NCBI GenBank assembly: GCA_000383355.1
Contig: KB911146.1
Span: forward strand, 1-64,000
Reading direction: 5' to 3'
Origin: Flavobacterium sp. SCGC AAA160-P02
GTDB taxonomy: Bacteria; Bacteroidota; Bacteroidia; Flavobacteriales; Flavobacteriaceae
Length of the DNA stretch: 64,000 nt
Shown here: piece by piece, positions 54,938-63,279 of the stretch
How the letters are laid out: every line of letters starts with the position of its first letter
Numbering within the stretch: the stretch's first letter is position 1
The notes under the pieces: generated by a model
Told to the model about the DNA's origin: nothing
Seen by the model: the letters and a program-made list of their open reading frames with translations, nothing else
Database searches by the model: none
Position numbers and translations under genes: made by a program

Positions 54938-55817
54938 ACTGCTTGGCTATTTTTTCAGCTTTTCTACTCTCAGAATAATCATAAAAACCTTCCCCAGATT
55001 TCACTCCTAATTTACCAGCTCTTACCATATTTACCAATAGTGGGCATGGTGCATATTTTGGGTTTTTAAAACCGTTATACATCACCTCTAAAATAGACAA
55101 ACAAACATCTAAACCTATAAAATCAGCTAATTGTAATGGCCCCATTGGGTGAGCCATTCCTAATTTCATAACGGTATCTATTGCTGTAACTCCAGCAACA
55201 CCGTTGTAGAGTGTTTCAATAGATTCATTAATCATAGGTAGTAAGATTCTATTAGCTACAAAACCAGGATAGTCATTTACTTCTACAGGTATTTTATTCA
55301 CTTTTTTAGATAGATCAACTATAAATTTTGTTACTTCATCAGAAGTATTATAGCCTCTAATTATTTCAACCAATTTCATAATAGGAACTGGATTCATAAA
55401 ATGCATACCAATAACTTGGTCTGGTCTGCTTGTTATTCCTGCTATTTGAGTAATAGAAATAGAAGAGGTGTTTGTAGCTAAAATGGTGTCTTCTGGGCAA
55501 ACCTCATCTAATTCTTTAAAGATTTTTAATTTTAAATCTAAATTTTCAGTTGCAGCCTCTATTACTAAACTTGCATATTGTGTTCCTTCTTTAATAGAAG
55601 TATAGGTAGTAATATTTGCAAGTGTTCTATCTTTATCTATAGCAGTTATTTTCTCCTTAGAAACCATCCTATCTAAGTTTTTGGAGATTGCAGCAATACC
55701 TTTGTCAAGAGATTTCTGAGAAATATCAATCAATTGTACATTATAATTATATTGAGCAAAGGTGTGGGCAATTCCATTTCCCATGGTTCCAGCTCCAATT
55801 ACAGCTATATTTTTCAT
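54930..55817 (-). CDS. 3-hydroxyacyl-CoA dehydrogenase (3-hydroxybutyryl-CoA type)
   Basis: NAD-dependent oxidation of 3-hydroxyacyl-CoA, 295 residues. The Rossmann motif is GAGTMGNGIAHTFAQ (7-21). Catalytic residues lie in ASLVIEAATENLDLK, NTSSISIT and IGMHFMNPVPIMKLVEIIRG. The C-terminal helical domain has NDYPGFVANRILLPM and GMAHPMGPLQLADFIGLD. This single-domain size fits Hbd/PaaH rather than FadB. No other beta-oxidation gene is adjacent. Confidence 0.93.
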   Translation of the reverse strand: MKNIAVIGAGTMGNGIAHTFAQYNYNVQLIDISQKSLDKGIAAISKNLDRMVSKEKITAIDKDRTLANITTYTSIKEGTQYASLVIEAATENLDLKLKIFKELDEVCPEDTILATNTSSISITQIAGITSRPDQVIGMHFMNPVPIMKLVEIIRGYNTSDEVTKFIVDLSKKVNKIPVEVNDYPGFVANRILLPMINESIETLYNGVAGVTAIDTVMKLGMAHPMGPLQLADFIGLDVCLSILEVMYNGFKNPKYAPCPLLVNMVRAGKLGVKSGEGFYDYSESRKAEKIAKQFE

Positions 55818-55862
55818 ATGTATTGTATTTAATGATTTACTATTTTGTGATGATTCTTTTGT

Positions 55863-55939
55863 GGGCGTTTAAACGGGCTTTTTGTGCCAATCTTTTTATT
55901 CATTCTTCATATAAAGGATTTCTACTTCAATCCCTAACG
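55863..55939. repeat. Candidate intergenic structured repeat element
   Basis: Begins GGGCGTTTAAACGGGC and ends CAATCCCTAACGC. Ends GCGTT / AACGC are inverted, and the middle folds as AATCTTTTTAT / ATAAAGGATT. From memory, elements starting GGGCGTT and ending TAACGC with an internal hairpin recur in Flavobacteriia intergenic DNA. It is the only copy I noticed here. It lies in the 159-base gap between two minus-strand genes. Confidence 0.5.
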
Positions 55940-55976
55940 CGCCTGTATTCTAAAATTTTAGAAGATAACGTTGCTT

Positions 55977-56936
55977 CTAAAAACAATCAATAATCTGCTG
56001 TGCTACTCTTAAGGCATTAGTACCTTGTTGCAAAGAAACCACAGGTTTTGTATTATTTTCAATAGCTGTAGCAAAAGACTCTAATTCATCTAAGATAGCA
56101 TTGTTAGGAGTTACCTCAGGATTGTCAAAATATATTTGTTTCTTAACACCTTCTGCATTTTGGAGAATCATGGCAAATTCATCTGGGTTTTCAGGAACAT
56201 CTTTCATTCTAACAACCTCAGATTTTTTTTCTAAGAAGTCTACAGAAATATAGGCATCTTTCTGAAAGAAGCGAGATTTACGCATGTTCTTCATAGATAT
56301 TCTACTGGCCGTTAAATTGGCTACACATCCGTTCTCAAATTCTATTCTAGCATTTGCAATGTCTGGAGTTTCAGAAATAACAGTAACTCCACTTGCATGA
56401 ATATTCTTTACAGGTGAATTAACGACACTTAAAATGATATCTATATCATGAATCATTAAATCTAATACTACTGGAACATCAGTACCTCTAGGATTAAACT
56501 CAGCCAAACGATGACACTCTATAAACATTGGAGAAACAATCATGTCTTGTACTGCAGTAAAAGCAGGATTAAAGCGCTCTACATGACCAACCTGACCTTT
56601 TACGTGCTTTTGGCTCGCCAAAGTTCTAATGGCTTCAGCTTCTACAACTGTTTTGGTAATTGGTTTTTCTATAAAAATATGACACCCTTTTTCTATTGCC
56701 TGTTTTGCACAGTCAAAATGAGAAAGAGTAGGGGTTACAATATCTACAACATCAACAGCTTCAATTAATTCTTCAATAGAATTAAATGCATGATACCCGA
56801 ACTCTTTAGAAACTTTTTGAGCATTTTCTTTAGAAGGATCATAAAAACCTACCAATTCGTATTTATTAGATTGTTGTAGTAATTTTAGGTGAATCTTTCC
56901 TAAATGACCCGCACCTAATACTCCCGCTTTTAGCAT
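55977..56936 (-). CDS. Gfo/Idh/MocA-family oxidoreductase
   Basis: An NAD(P)-dependent dehydrogenase of 319 residues. The Rossmann domain is AGVLGAGHLGKIHLKLLQ (3-20). The family segment HIFIEKPITKTVVEAE holds the EKP catalytic Lys, and DLMIHDIDIILSVV holds the His of the active site. The C-terminal alpha/beta domain is normal. The substrate is not predictable; sugars or inositols are usual. It has its own promoter at 56975 and is divergent from pcm. Confidence 0.9.
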   Translation of the reverse strand: MLKAGVLGAGHLGKIHLKLLQQSNKYELVGFYDPSKENAQKVSKEFGYHAFNSIEELIEAVDVVDIVTPTLSHFDCAKQAIEKGCHIFIEKPITKTVVEAEAIRTLASQKHVKGQVGHVERFNPAFTAVQDMIVSPMFIECHRLAEFNPRGTDVPVVLDLMIHDIDIILSVVNSPVKNIHASGVTVISETPDIANARIEFENGCVANLTASRISMKNMRKSRFFQKDAYISVDFLEKKSEVVRMKDVPENPDEFAMILQNAEGVKKQIYFDNPEVTPNNAILDELESFATAIENNTKPVVSLQQGTNALRVAQQIIDCF

Positions 56937-56974
56937 AAAATTTGATTTTTTTGATGTTGTTTTTAAACCGATAA

Positions 56975-57007
56975 CAAAGATACAATTTTATAGGAATTTA
57001 AAATCAA
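56975..57007 (-). promoter_or_regulatory. Promoter of the Gfo/Idh gene
   Basis: On the minus strand: TTG (57005-57007), 22-base spacer, TATCTTTG (56975-56982), 38 bases before the ATG. Confidence 0.5.
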
Positions 57008-57043
57008 TTATTCTATTTTTAGGCTTCTCTATAAAGTTATAAA

Positions 57044-57685
57044 TTGAAAGATACTTCCAAACATCAAGGCCTTAGAAATCAGTTAGCAAACGTGCTAAAA
57101 AAGAAAGGGATTACCAACGAGAATGTGTTAAATGCCGTTAAAAAAATTCCAAGACATTTGTTTATTGATTCTTCTTTTGCAGATCATGCTTATCAAGACA
57201 AAGCATTTCCTATAGCAGCAGAACAAACCATCTCTCAGCCTTATACAGTTGCTTTTCAATCTCAAACCTTAGCAGTAAGTTCTGGAGATAGTGTCTTAGA
57301 AATAGGAACAGGATCTGGTTATCAGACAGCAGTTTTGTTAGAATTAGGAGCTATAGTTTATACCATAGAACGACAACATGAGTTGTTTAAAAAAACCTCT
57401 TTATTTTTACCAAAGTTGGGATATAACCCTAAGAAATTTATTTTTGGAGATGGTTATAAAGGTTTGAAAGAAAAAGCTCCTTTTGATAAAATAATAGTAA
57501 CAGCAGGTGCTCCTTTTGTTCCTAAACCATTATTAGCTCAACTAAAAGTGGGAGGGATGTTATTAATTCCTGTGGGTGATAAAAAACAAATTATGACATT
57601 GTTTCATAGAAAATCTCCAAAAGAATTTGATAAACAAGAGTTAGGAGATTTTGCTTTTGTTCCTATGCTTCAAAAAAAAGCATAA
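57044..57685 (+). CDS. pcm: Protein-L-isoaspartate O-methyltransferase
   Basis: Repairs isoaspartyl damage by SAM-dependent methylation, 213 residues. The pre-motif segment IPRHLFIDSSFADHAYQDKA is followed by AEQTISQPYTVAFQ and motif I VLEIGTGSGYQTAVLLELGA. Post-I is VYTIERQHELF, and motif III is IPVGDKKQIM. The start is a TTG at 57044 giving MKDTSKHQGLRNQL, the expected N-terminus; no ATG fits. It has no same-strand neighbour. Confidence 0.93.
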   Translation: MKDTSKHQGLRNQLANVLKKKGITNENVLNAVKKIPRHLFIDSSFADHAYQDKAFPIAAEQTISQPYTVAFQSQTLAVSSGDSVLEIGTGSGYQTAVLLELGAIVYTIERQHELFKKTSLFLPKLGYNPKKFIFGDGYKGLKEKAPFDKIIVTAGAPFVPKPLLAQLKVGGMLLIPVGDKKQIMTLFHRKSPKEFDKQELGDFAFVPMLQKKA

Positions 57686-57708
57686 TAAATAGCTTCAAAC
57701 AAGAGTTA

Positions 57709-58137
57709 TTATTTTGTAGCTCTTTTCCAAATAGCAGTTCTTCCAAACATAGAGAAACCAATATATCCTCTAATTTTTAGAGTGTTTTCATCTAATAATT
57801 GAATATAACACTTGTATTCTTTTCCATTTTTTGGATCTAAAATTTTTCCACCAGACCATTCATCACCATCTTTTTTTAAACCGGTTAGAATATTCATTCC
57901 TAAAATAGGTGCGTTTTTTCTTTCACCACTACAATTGATGCAAATAGCACCTTGATTTTCTGAATTTGTAATCTTAGTGATTTTAGCAAATGCCTGGTCA
58001 TTTTTTTCATAAACTTCAATTACAGATTCCAGACGATTGGTTTCTTCATCAAAAGAATTCCAAGCACCAAAAATAGTTTGAGCGTTCATTGAAAAAGAAA
58101 ATGTGATAAAAAAGACGCATATAATTCTTGATAACAT
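57709..58137 (-). CDS. DUF2147 secreted protein
   Basis: A small periplasmic protein of 142 residues with a signal peptide (about 1-19, ending MNAQ). The body matches DUF2147: IFGAWNSFDEETNRLESVIEV at the start, a CINCSGE pair of cysteines, GMNILTGLKKDGDEWSGGKI and a C-terminal LKIRGYIGFSMFGRTAIWKR. A lipocalin-like barrel is probable. The function is unknown; no partner gene is nearby. Confidence 0.85.
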   Translation of the reverse strand: MLSRIICVFFITFSFSMNAQTIFGAWNSFDEETNRLESVIEVYEKNDQAFAKITKITNSENQGAICINCSGERKNAPILGMNILTGLKKDGDEWSGGKILDPKNGKEYKCYIQLLDENTLKIRGYIGFSMFGRTAIWKRATK

Positions 58138-58160
58138 ACCTAAGTGTTTTTGTATTTTTG
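58128..58160 (+). promoter_or_regulatory. Promoter of the DUF922 gene
   Basis: TTG (58128-58130), 22-base spacer, TATTTTTG (58153-58160). The predicted leader contains an 8-codon reading frame whose stop overlaps the start of the next gene. Confidence 0.5.
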
Positions 58161-58196
58161 CAGTAGTAAAAATATGAAAACTTTATTGATATTCGA

Positions 58197-58751
58197 ATGA
58201 TTAAAAAAAACATGATTGTACTTATAAGTTTCTTTTTTTTATTTCAAAATAATGCTGTTTTTTCTCAAGGCAACATTATTAAATGGGATAAAGATATTTT
58301 ATTATCATGGAATGATTTTAAAGAAAAAAAAGGAGCAAAAGTTGCCTATAGTGCTATTGCAATTAAGTTAAAACCACTAGTTAGTACTACAAAAAGAATT
58401 AAATTATCTATTTATGCTTATTTTGATATGTCTAAATCAATAACAGGAATTTATGACGATGATGTGCTAAATCATGAGCAATTTCATTTTTTAATAGGTG
58501 AATTATTTGCAAGAAAACTTAAAAAAAAGATTCTTTCTGTTCCTAAAAACATCTTTTTTAATGATAGAACACAGTTTGAAGTTGTTTATAAAGAAAATTA
58601 TGAAGCTTACCTGTCATATCAAAAAAAATATGATGAAGAAACTTTTTATTCAGTAGATAAAAAAGCTCAAATAAATTGGGAAATAAAAATAATAAAAGAA
58701 TTAAAAGAATATCATAAATATTCAAATCTAATCATAGATTTAATTAAATAA
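58197..58751 (+). CDS. DUF922-like secreted putative metalloprotease
   Basis: A 184-residue protein with a signal peptide (about 1-24, ending VFSQ). The N-terminal part (WDKDILLSWNDFKEKKGAKV) and DDDVLNHEQFHFLIGELFAR match DUF922, a family of predicted zinc proteases with HExxH (here HEQFH, about 98-102). The Glu of ELFARKL could be a further ligand. Activity is unproven. It converges on the KdsC-like gene with a 2-base gap. Confidence 0.8.
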   Translation: MIKKNMIVLISFFFLFQNNAVFSQGNIIKWDKDILLSWNDFKEKKGAKVAYSAIAIKLKPLVSTTKRIKLSIYAYFDMSKSITGIYDDDVLNHEQFHFLIGELFARKLKKKILSVPKNIFFNDRTQFEVVYKENYEAYLSYQKKYDEETFYSVDKKAQINWEIKIIKELKEYHKYSNLIIDLIK

Positions 58752-58753
58752 GA

Positions 58754-59281
58754 TTAATCAAAAGTGGCATCAAAATTTGAATCCCATTTTCCTTGTACAC
58801 GCAAGATTTGCTCAATAATATCTCGCACACAACCTTCTCCACCTTTTTTATCAGAAATATATTTAGCTATTTGTTGAATCTCTGTTGCAGCATCATTAGG
58901 GCAGCAGGCTAAACCAACCAATTTCATTACTGGGTAATCTGGGACATCGTCTCCCATATACAATACATTTTGAGATTGCAAATTGTACATATCTACCAAT
59001 TCATTGTATTGTTCTACTTTGTTATGTGCTCCCATATACACATCTTTAATTCCTAAATTTTCTAATCTAATTTTCACTCCTTCGTTTTTACCCCCCGTAA
59101 TAATACAGACTCTTAATCCAGCATTAACTGCAGCACGAAGTGCATAGCCATCTTTAATATTCATCTGACGAATTAATTCACCATTTGATAGTACGGTAAC
59201 AATTCCATTAGTTAATACTCCATCAACATCAAAAATGAGTGTATTAATTTGAGACAGGTATTGTTTATAGCTTTTTTCCAT
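58754..59281 (-). CDS. KdsC-like HAD phosphatase
   Basis: A 175-residue HAD phosphatase without cap, like KdsC, which makes KDO from KDO-8-phosphate for lipopolysaccharide. Motif I is DVDGVLTNG (near 18-26), then NIKDGYALRAAVNAGLRVCIITGGKNEGV, and motif IV MGDDVPDYPVMKLVGLACCP. Single-domain size fits KdsC; related nucleotide-sugar phosphatases cannot be excluded. It overlaps the DUF2520 gene by 17 bases, so the two are coupled. Confidence 0.88.
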   Translation of the reverse strand: MEKSYKQYLSQINTLIFDVDGVLTNGIVTVLSNGELIRQMNIKDGYALRAAVNAGLRVCIITGGKNEGVKIRLENLGIKDVYMGAHNKVEQYNELVDMYNLQSQNVLYMGDDVPDYPVMKLVGLACCPNDAATEIQQIAKYISDKKGGEGCVRDIIEQILRVQGKWDSNFDATFD

Positions 59282-60017
59282 GATCTTGAATAGATTGGGT
59301 GATTTTTAAATAAAGTTCTTGTTGTGTTTTAGTTAGCAAATTTAGATGATTTTCTATGGTTTCTGTATCATTTCTTTTTGCAGGTCCAGTTTGTGCTTCT
59401 TTGGGAGTTAAGTTTTTAATTTTTTGAGATGTTTCTTGAATTAAAGGTTGTAAAATATTAAATGGAACACCGTGATCTTCACAAATATCATGTGCAATTG
59501 CATACATATGATTGGTGAAATTATTCACAAAAACAGCAGCAACATGAATTTTTTTTCTTTGAATAGATGATAAATGATAAATAGTACCTTGCAACAGAGA
59601 AGCTAATTTTTCTAATTTTATGAGGTCGTTTTTATTTTCTGCTTCCAAACAAATAGGAATATTTGTAAAATCTACTTCCTTTTCTTTTGAAAAGGATTGA
59701 AGAAGATAAAACACACCTTTATTTCCTGAATTATTTAAAGCATTCATTTCAACAGTTCCAGAAGTATGAACAACAAGAGAGTTTTTAATATTGGATGAAA
59801 TAGCTGCAATAGCATCATCACTCACAGCAATAATTGTAATATCTGCTTGTTCTAATAATGATAAATCATTTGTAGTTGGAACAGTACTTTTTAGGCTAGC
59901 TACATCTTTCAAATTTCTTGTATATACTTGTTTTAGATTGATGCTGTCAATCTTTAAAAAAGCATGAATTAAATGTGTGGCAACATTTCCACTCCCTAAA
60001 ATAACTACTGAAATCAT
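59265..60017 (-). CDS. DUF2520 Rossmann-fold protein
   Basis: A 250-residue two-domain protein, like F420-dependent NADP reductase and ProC. The Rossmann start is ISVVILGSGNVATHLIHAF, with DITIIAVSDDAIAAI and VVHTSGTVEM in the first domain. The C-terminal helical domain (from about 145) has HVAAVFVNNFTNHMYAIA, the DUF2520 signature. An oxidoreductase is likely, but the substrate is unknown. It is first in a two-gene operon with the KdsC-like gene. Confidence 0.85.
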   Translation of the reverse strand: MISVVILGSGNVATHLIHAFLKIDSINLKQVYTRNLKDVASLKSTVPTTNDLSLLEQADITIIAVSDDAIAAISSNIKNSLVVHTSGTVEMNALNNSGNKGVFYLLQSFSKEKEVDFTNIPICLEAENKNDLIKLEKLASLLQGTIYHLSSIQRKKIHVAAVFVNNFTNHMYAIAHDICEDHGVPFNILQPLIQETSQKIKNLTPKEAQTGPAKRNDTETIENHLNLLTKTQQELYLKITQSIQDHGKKL

Positions 60018-60140
60018 GCTACGAAGATATTGAAATTATTCATTGCTATGATTGATTCTTCTGGTTTAGAAAACCGATCTATAAATATGTTTCTTTTTTA
60101 GTGGTTTCTTTTGTAAATTCGTTTTTTAATATATTTTAAA

Positions 60141-61307
60141 ATGATAGAATCAAAAAAACTAGGAATTAACTCTGTATGTGTTCATATTGGTGAAGTAAAA
60201 GATGAACAATTTAAAGGAGCTATTTCTCCTATGTATATGTCTACTTCATACGCATTTGATCAGGTAGATGTTAAAAGATATCCCCGTTATTTTAATACTC
60301 CTAATCAAGAAGCCTTGCGAAGAAAAATTGCAGCACTAGAACATACTGAAGATGCATTAATTTTTAGTTCTGGAATGGCCGCTATTAGTACAACTTTGCT
60401 AGCTTTTCTGAAAAAAGGAGACCATGTTGTAATTCAGCAAGTAATTTATGGAGGTACCTATAATTTTATTGCAAAAGAGTTTGAAAAATACGGAATAGAA
60501 TATTCCTATACAGAATCTGATAGGTTTGAAGATTTTGAGCCTTTGTTAAAAGAAAACACAAAAATTCTATACATAGAAACTCCATCAAATCCTTTACTAG
60601 GAATTACAGATATTAGAGCAATTTCTGGTTTGGCAAAAGAGAAGGGAATTATTACCATGATAGACAATACATTTGCTTCACCAATAAATCAAACTCCTGC
60701 CGATTTTGGAATAGATGTCATTATTCATTCTGCAACTAAATACATGGGAGGGCACTCAGACATATCAGCAGGTGCAGTTGCAGCTTCAAAAGAACACATA
60801 GAATTAATTTGGGAAACAGGAATTAACTTAGGAGGAAATTTAAGCGATTTTACTGTATGGATGTTAGAAAGAAGCATGAAAACATTAAATTTAAGGGTAA
60901 AAGAGCAAACAAAAAATGCACAGGAATTAGCGGAATATTTAGAAGGAAATTCGTTGATTGAGAAAGTTTATTATCCAGGATTAAAAAGTCATCCAAAACA
61001 TGCAACAGCTGCCTCACAAATGATTGGCTTTGGAGCAATGATGTCTTTTGAATTAGCAGAAGGTATAGATGCTATGGAATTTCAGAACGCATTACAATTC
61101 ATAAAGCCATCATTAAGTTTGGCTGGAGTAGAAAGTACAACATTAAGTCCGGCTCAAACAACTCACGCTCTATTAAGTGAAGAAGAAAGACTAGAACGAG
61201 GGATAACAGACAGATTAATTCGTTTTTCTGTTGGTATAGAAGAACCTGAAGATTTAATTGCTGATATAGAACAAGCACTTTTACAAACAAATAAAGGAGA
61301 CTTATGA
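60141..61307 (+). CDS. Cys/Met-metabolism PLP enzyme (cystathionine gamma-synthase/lyase type)
   Basis: A transsulfuration-family enzyme of 388 residues. The PLP lysine is in IIHSATKYMGGHSDISAG (Lys near 200). Other motifs are YPRYFNTPNQEALRRKIAALE, FSSGMAAISTTL, YIETPSNPLLGITD and TMIDNTFASP; the end has RFSVGIEEPEDLIADIEQAL. Synthase, gamma-lyase and methionine gamma-lyase activities cannot be separated by eye. It overlaps bshB1 by 4 bases (ATGA), which links sulfur amino acid metabolism with bacillithiol synthesis. Confidence 0.9.
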   Translation: MIESKKLGINSVCVHIGEVKDEQFKGAISPMYMSTSYAFDQVDVKRYPRYFNTPNQEALRRKIAALEHTEDALIFSSGMAAISTTLLAFLKKGDHVVIQQVIYGGTYNFIAKEFEKYGIEYSYTESDRFEDFEPLLKENTKILYIETPSNPLLGITDIRAISGLAKEKGIITMIDNTFASPINQTPADFGIDVIIHSATKYMGGHSDISAGAVAASKEHIELIWETGINLGGNLSDFTVWMLERSMKTLNLRVKEQTKNAQELAEYLEGNSLIEKVYYPGLKSHPKHATAASQMIGFGAMMSFELAEGIDAMEFQNALQFIKPSLSLAGVESTTLSPAQTTHALLSEEERLERGITDRLIRFSVGIEEPEDLIADIEQALLQTNKGDL

Positions 61308-62020
61308 AATTAGACATATTGGCTTTTGGAGCCCACCCAGATGATGTTGAGTTAGGTGCTGCAGCCACTATAGCTAAAGAAATTTCTTTAGGAAAAAAAG
61401 TTGGTATCATAGATTTAACTCAAGGAGAATTGGGTACCAGGGGTTCTAAAGAATTAAGAAAAGTAGAGGCTAGCAATGCAGCTGCAATTTTGGGAGTAAC
61501 TGTAAGAGAAAATTTAAAATTTGCTGATGGTTTTTTTATAAACGATAAAGAACATCAATTGGAAGTTATAAAATCTATTCGAAAATACAAACCAGAAATT
61601 ATATTATGTAATGCGGTAGATGACAGACATATTGATCATGGAAAAGGAAGTAAGTTAGTTTCTGATGCTTGTTTTTTAAGTGGTTTAGAAAAAATTGAAA
61701 CTAAACTTGATGGAAAGTTACAAGAAAAGTGGAGACCAAAACTGGTGTATCATTACATGCAATGGAAAAATACTGAGCCAGATTTTGTTGTTGATGTAAG
61801 TGGTTTTATGGATGTTAAAATGGATGCTGTTTTAGCGTATAGTTCTCAGTTTTATGATCCTAACAGTAAAGAAGCAGAAACACCTATTACCTCAAAAAAC
61901 TTCACAGACAGTATACAATACAGAGCAAAAGAATTAGGAAGGCTAATTGGAGTAAACCATGCAGAAGGTTTTACTGTAGAACGCTCTATTGCTATTACGT
62001 CTTTAGATAAATTAATATAA
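61304..62020 (+). CDS. bshB1: Bacillithiol synthesis deacetylase BshB1
   Basis: Second step of bacillithiol synthesis: removes acetyl from GlcNAc-malate. A LmbE/PIG-L zinc hydrolase of 238 residues with the metal and catalytic motif FGAHPDDVELGAAATI (AHPDD near 11-15), DLTQGELGTRGS and the third ligand in DDRHIDHGKGSKLVSDACF. The C-terminal ELGRLIGVNHAEGF is typical of BshB1. It is translated in overlap with the PLP enzyme gene. bshA is at 42431. Confidence 0.92.
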   Translation: MKLDILAFGAHPDDVELGAAATIAKEISLGKKVGIIDLTQGELGTRGSKELRKVEASNAAAILGVTVRENLKFADGFFINDKEHQLEVIKSIRKYKPEIILCNAVDDRHIDHGKGSKLVSDACFLSGLEKIETKLDGKLQEKWRPKLVYHYMQWKNTEPDFVVDVSGFMDVKMDAVLAYSSQFYDPNSKEAETPITSKNFTDSIQYRAKELGRLIGVNHAEGFTVERSIAITSLDKLI

Positions 62021-62051
62021 TTTTTTCTTTTCATAGAGTTAAAAAAAAAAT

Positions 62052-62059
62052 TATATTTG
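62052..62059 (+). promoter_or_regulatory. -7 element of tRNA-His
   Basis: TATATTTG, a full TAnnTTTG match, about 53 bases before the tRNA. No clear -33 element. Confidence 0.5.
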
Positions 62060-62111
62060 CACCCGCTTAAGTAAAGAAAACATATGTATGTTTACATTGT
62101 GAAAGCAACAT

Positions 62112-62186
62112 GGTAGTTGTAGCTCAGTTGGTTAGAGCATCGGTTTGTGGTACCGAGGGTCGTGGGTTCGAGCCCCATCTTCTACC
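62112..62186 (+). tRNA. tRNA-His (GTG)
   Basis: Cloverleaf with anticodon GTG (62147-62149) in loop TTGTGGT, anticodon stem TCGGT / ACCGA, D arm GCTC..GAGC, T arm GTGGG-TTCGAGC-CCCAT. The His identity pair is encoded: extra G at 62112 opposite C73 at 62186. CCA is not fully encoded. The acceptor stem, GTAGTTG against CTTCTAC, has two adjacent U-U mismatches. Confidence 0.94.
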
Positions 62187-62194
62187 CAAAATAC

Positions 62195-62226
62195 AAGGTC
62201 TTCTCAGAAATGAGAAGGCTTTTTTT
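62195..62226 (+). terminator. Intrinsic terminator after tRNA-His
   Basis: Stem AAGGTCTTCTCA / TGAGAAGGCTTT with a GAAA loop, two G-T pairs and seven T. Confidence 0.8.
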
Positions 62227-62266
62227 GGTTTTTAGAAGTTTTCTTATTTTTACACAAAGCCTTTCC

Positions 62267-63202
62267 ATGAATAAAAACAACTTAGAAGAAGTTTATAATC
62301 GGATAAAACCACACATCCACTTAACTCCATTATCTAGTTCTAGATTATTAAATAATTTGGCTGGTTGTGAAGTATTCTTAAAATGCGAAAACTTTCAAAA
62401 AGCAGGAGCTTACAAGATTAGAGGTGCTACTAATGCCATTTTACAATTATCAGAAAAAGAAAGAAGCAAAGGTGTGCTAACTCATTCATCTGGAAATTTT
62501 GCTCAAGCAGTATCATTAGCAGCAAAAAACTTAGGAGTTCCGGCTTATATAGTAATGCCTAGTAATGCTCCTAAAATTAAAAAAGAAGGAACCTTAAGTT
62601 ACGGTGGGTTTGTTACTGAATGTGAGCCAACAATAGAAGCTAGAGAAGGTGCTTCAAAAAGAATTCAAGAAAAGACAGGAGCTACTTTTTTACACCCTTC
62701 AAACGATATTCAAGTAATTTACGGACAAGGAACAGCTTGCTTTGAGTTACTCCAACAAGAAGCCAATTTTGATTATATTATTTGTCCTATTGGTGGGGGA
62801 GGGCTCATTGCTGGAACTTGCTTGTTTGCCAATCAATTTTCCCCAAAAACACAAATTATAGGTGCTGAACCTTTTGAAGTTGATGATGCCTATCGTTCAT
62901 TAATTAGTAAGAAAATTGAAATGAATACCACAACCAATACTATAGCTGACGGATTGAGAACTAATTTAGGGAGTAATAATTTTCCCATTATTTTACATCA
63001 TGTAACTAAAATTATCCGTGTGACTGAAAAAGAAATAATAGCTGCGATGAAATTTGTTTGGGAACGCATGAAAATTATCATAGAACCCTCAAGTGCAGTT
63101 GCAATTGCTGCAGTATTAAAAGATAAAAAGCTATTTAAAGGGAAAAAAGTTGCAGTCATCATTTCAGGAGGAAATGTAGACCTAGAGAATCTTCCTTTTT
63201 AA
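62267..63202 (+). CDS. Threonine/serine dehydratase-like PLP enzyme
   Basis: A fold-type II PLP enzyme of 311 residues. The PLP lysine lies in KCENFQKAGAYKIRGA (Lys near 52), the substrate loop is SSGNFAQAV, and the phosphate loop is PIGGGGLIAGT. There is no C-terminal ACT regulatory domain, so it is the short catabolic or racemase-like form and not the feedback-regulated IlvA. Deamination of threonine or serine, or serine racemisation, is possible. The start is the ATG at 62267; the longer open frame begins inside tRNA-His and is not credible. Confidence 0.88.
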   Translation: MNKNNLEEVYNRIKPHIHLTPLSSSRLLNNLAGCEVFLKCENFQKAGAYKIRGATNAILQLSEKERSKGVLTHSSGNFAQAVSLAAKNLGVPAYIVMPSNAPKIKKEGTLSYGGFVTECEPTIEAREGASKRIQEKTGATFLHPSNDIQVIYGQGTACFELLQQEANFDYIICPIGGGGLIAGTCLFANQFSPKTQIIGAEPFEVDDAYRSLISKKIEMNTTTNTIADGLRTNLGSNNFPIILHHVTKIIRVTEKEIIAAMKFVWERMKIIIEPSSAVAIAAVLKDKKLFKGKKVAVIISGGNVDLENLPF

Positions 63203-63279
63203 TATAGTTACACCTTTTAACTAGAATTCGTGGTAAATTAGTTTAATCTAAAAGTGTACAATAAAAAAATAGTGCTTTT

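Noticed and set aside
55688-55993. Plus-strand open frame of 101 codons across the intergenic repeat
   Set aside because: It overlaps the dehydrogenase gene in antisense, and its recognisable part comes from the repeat element; no protein family fits.
62147-62266. Reading frame extending the threonine dehydratase upstream
   Set aside because: It begins inside tRNA-His and crosses its terminator; the family N-terminus begins at 62267.
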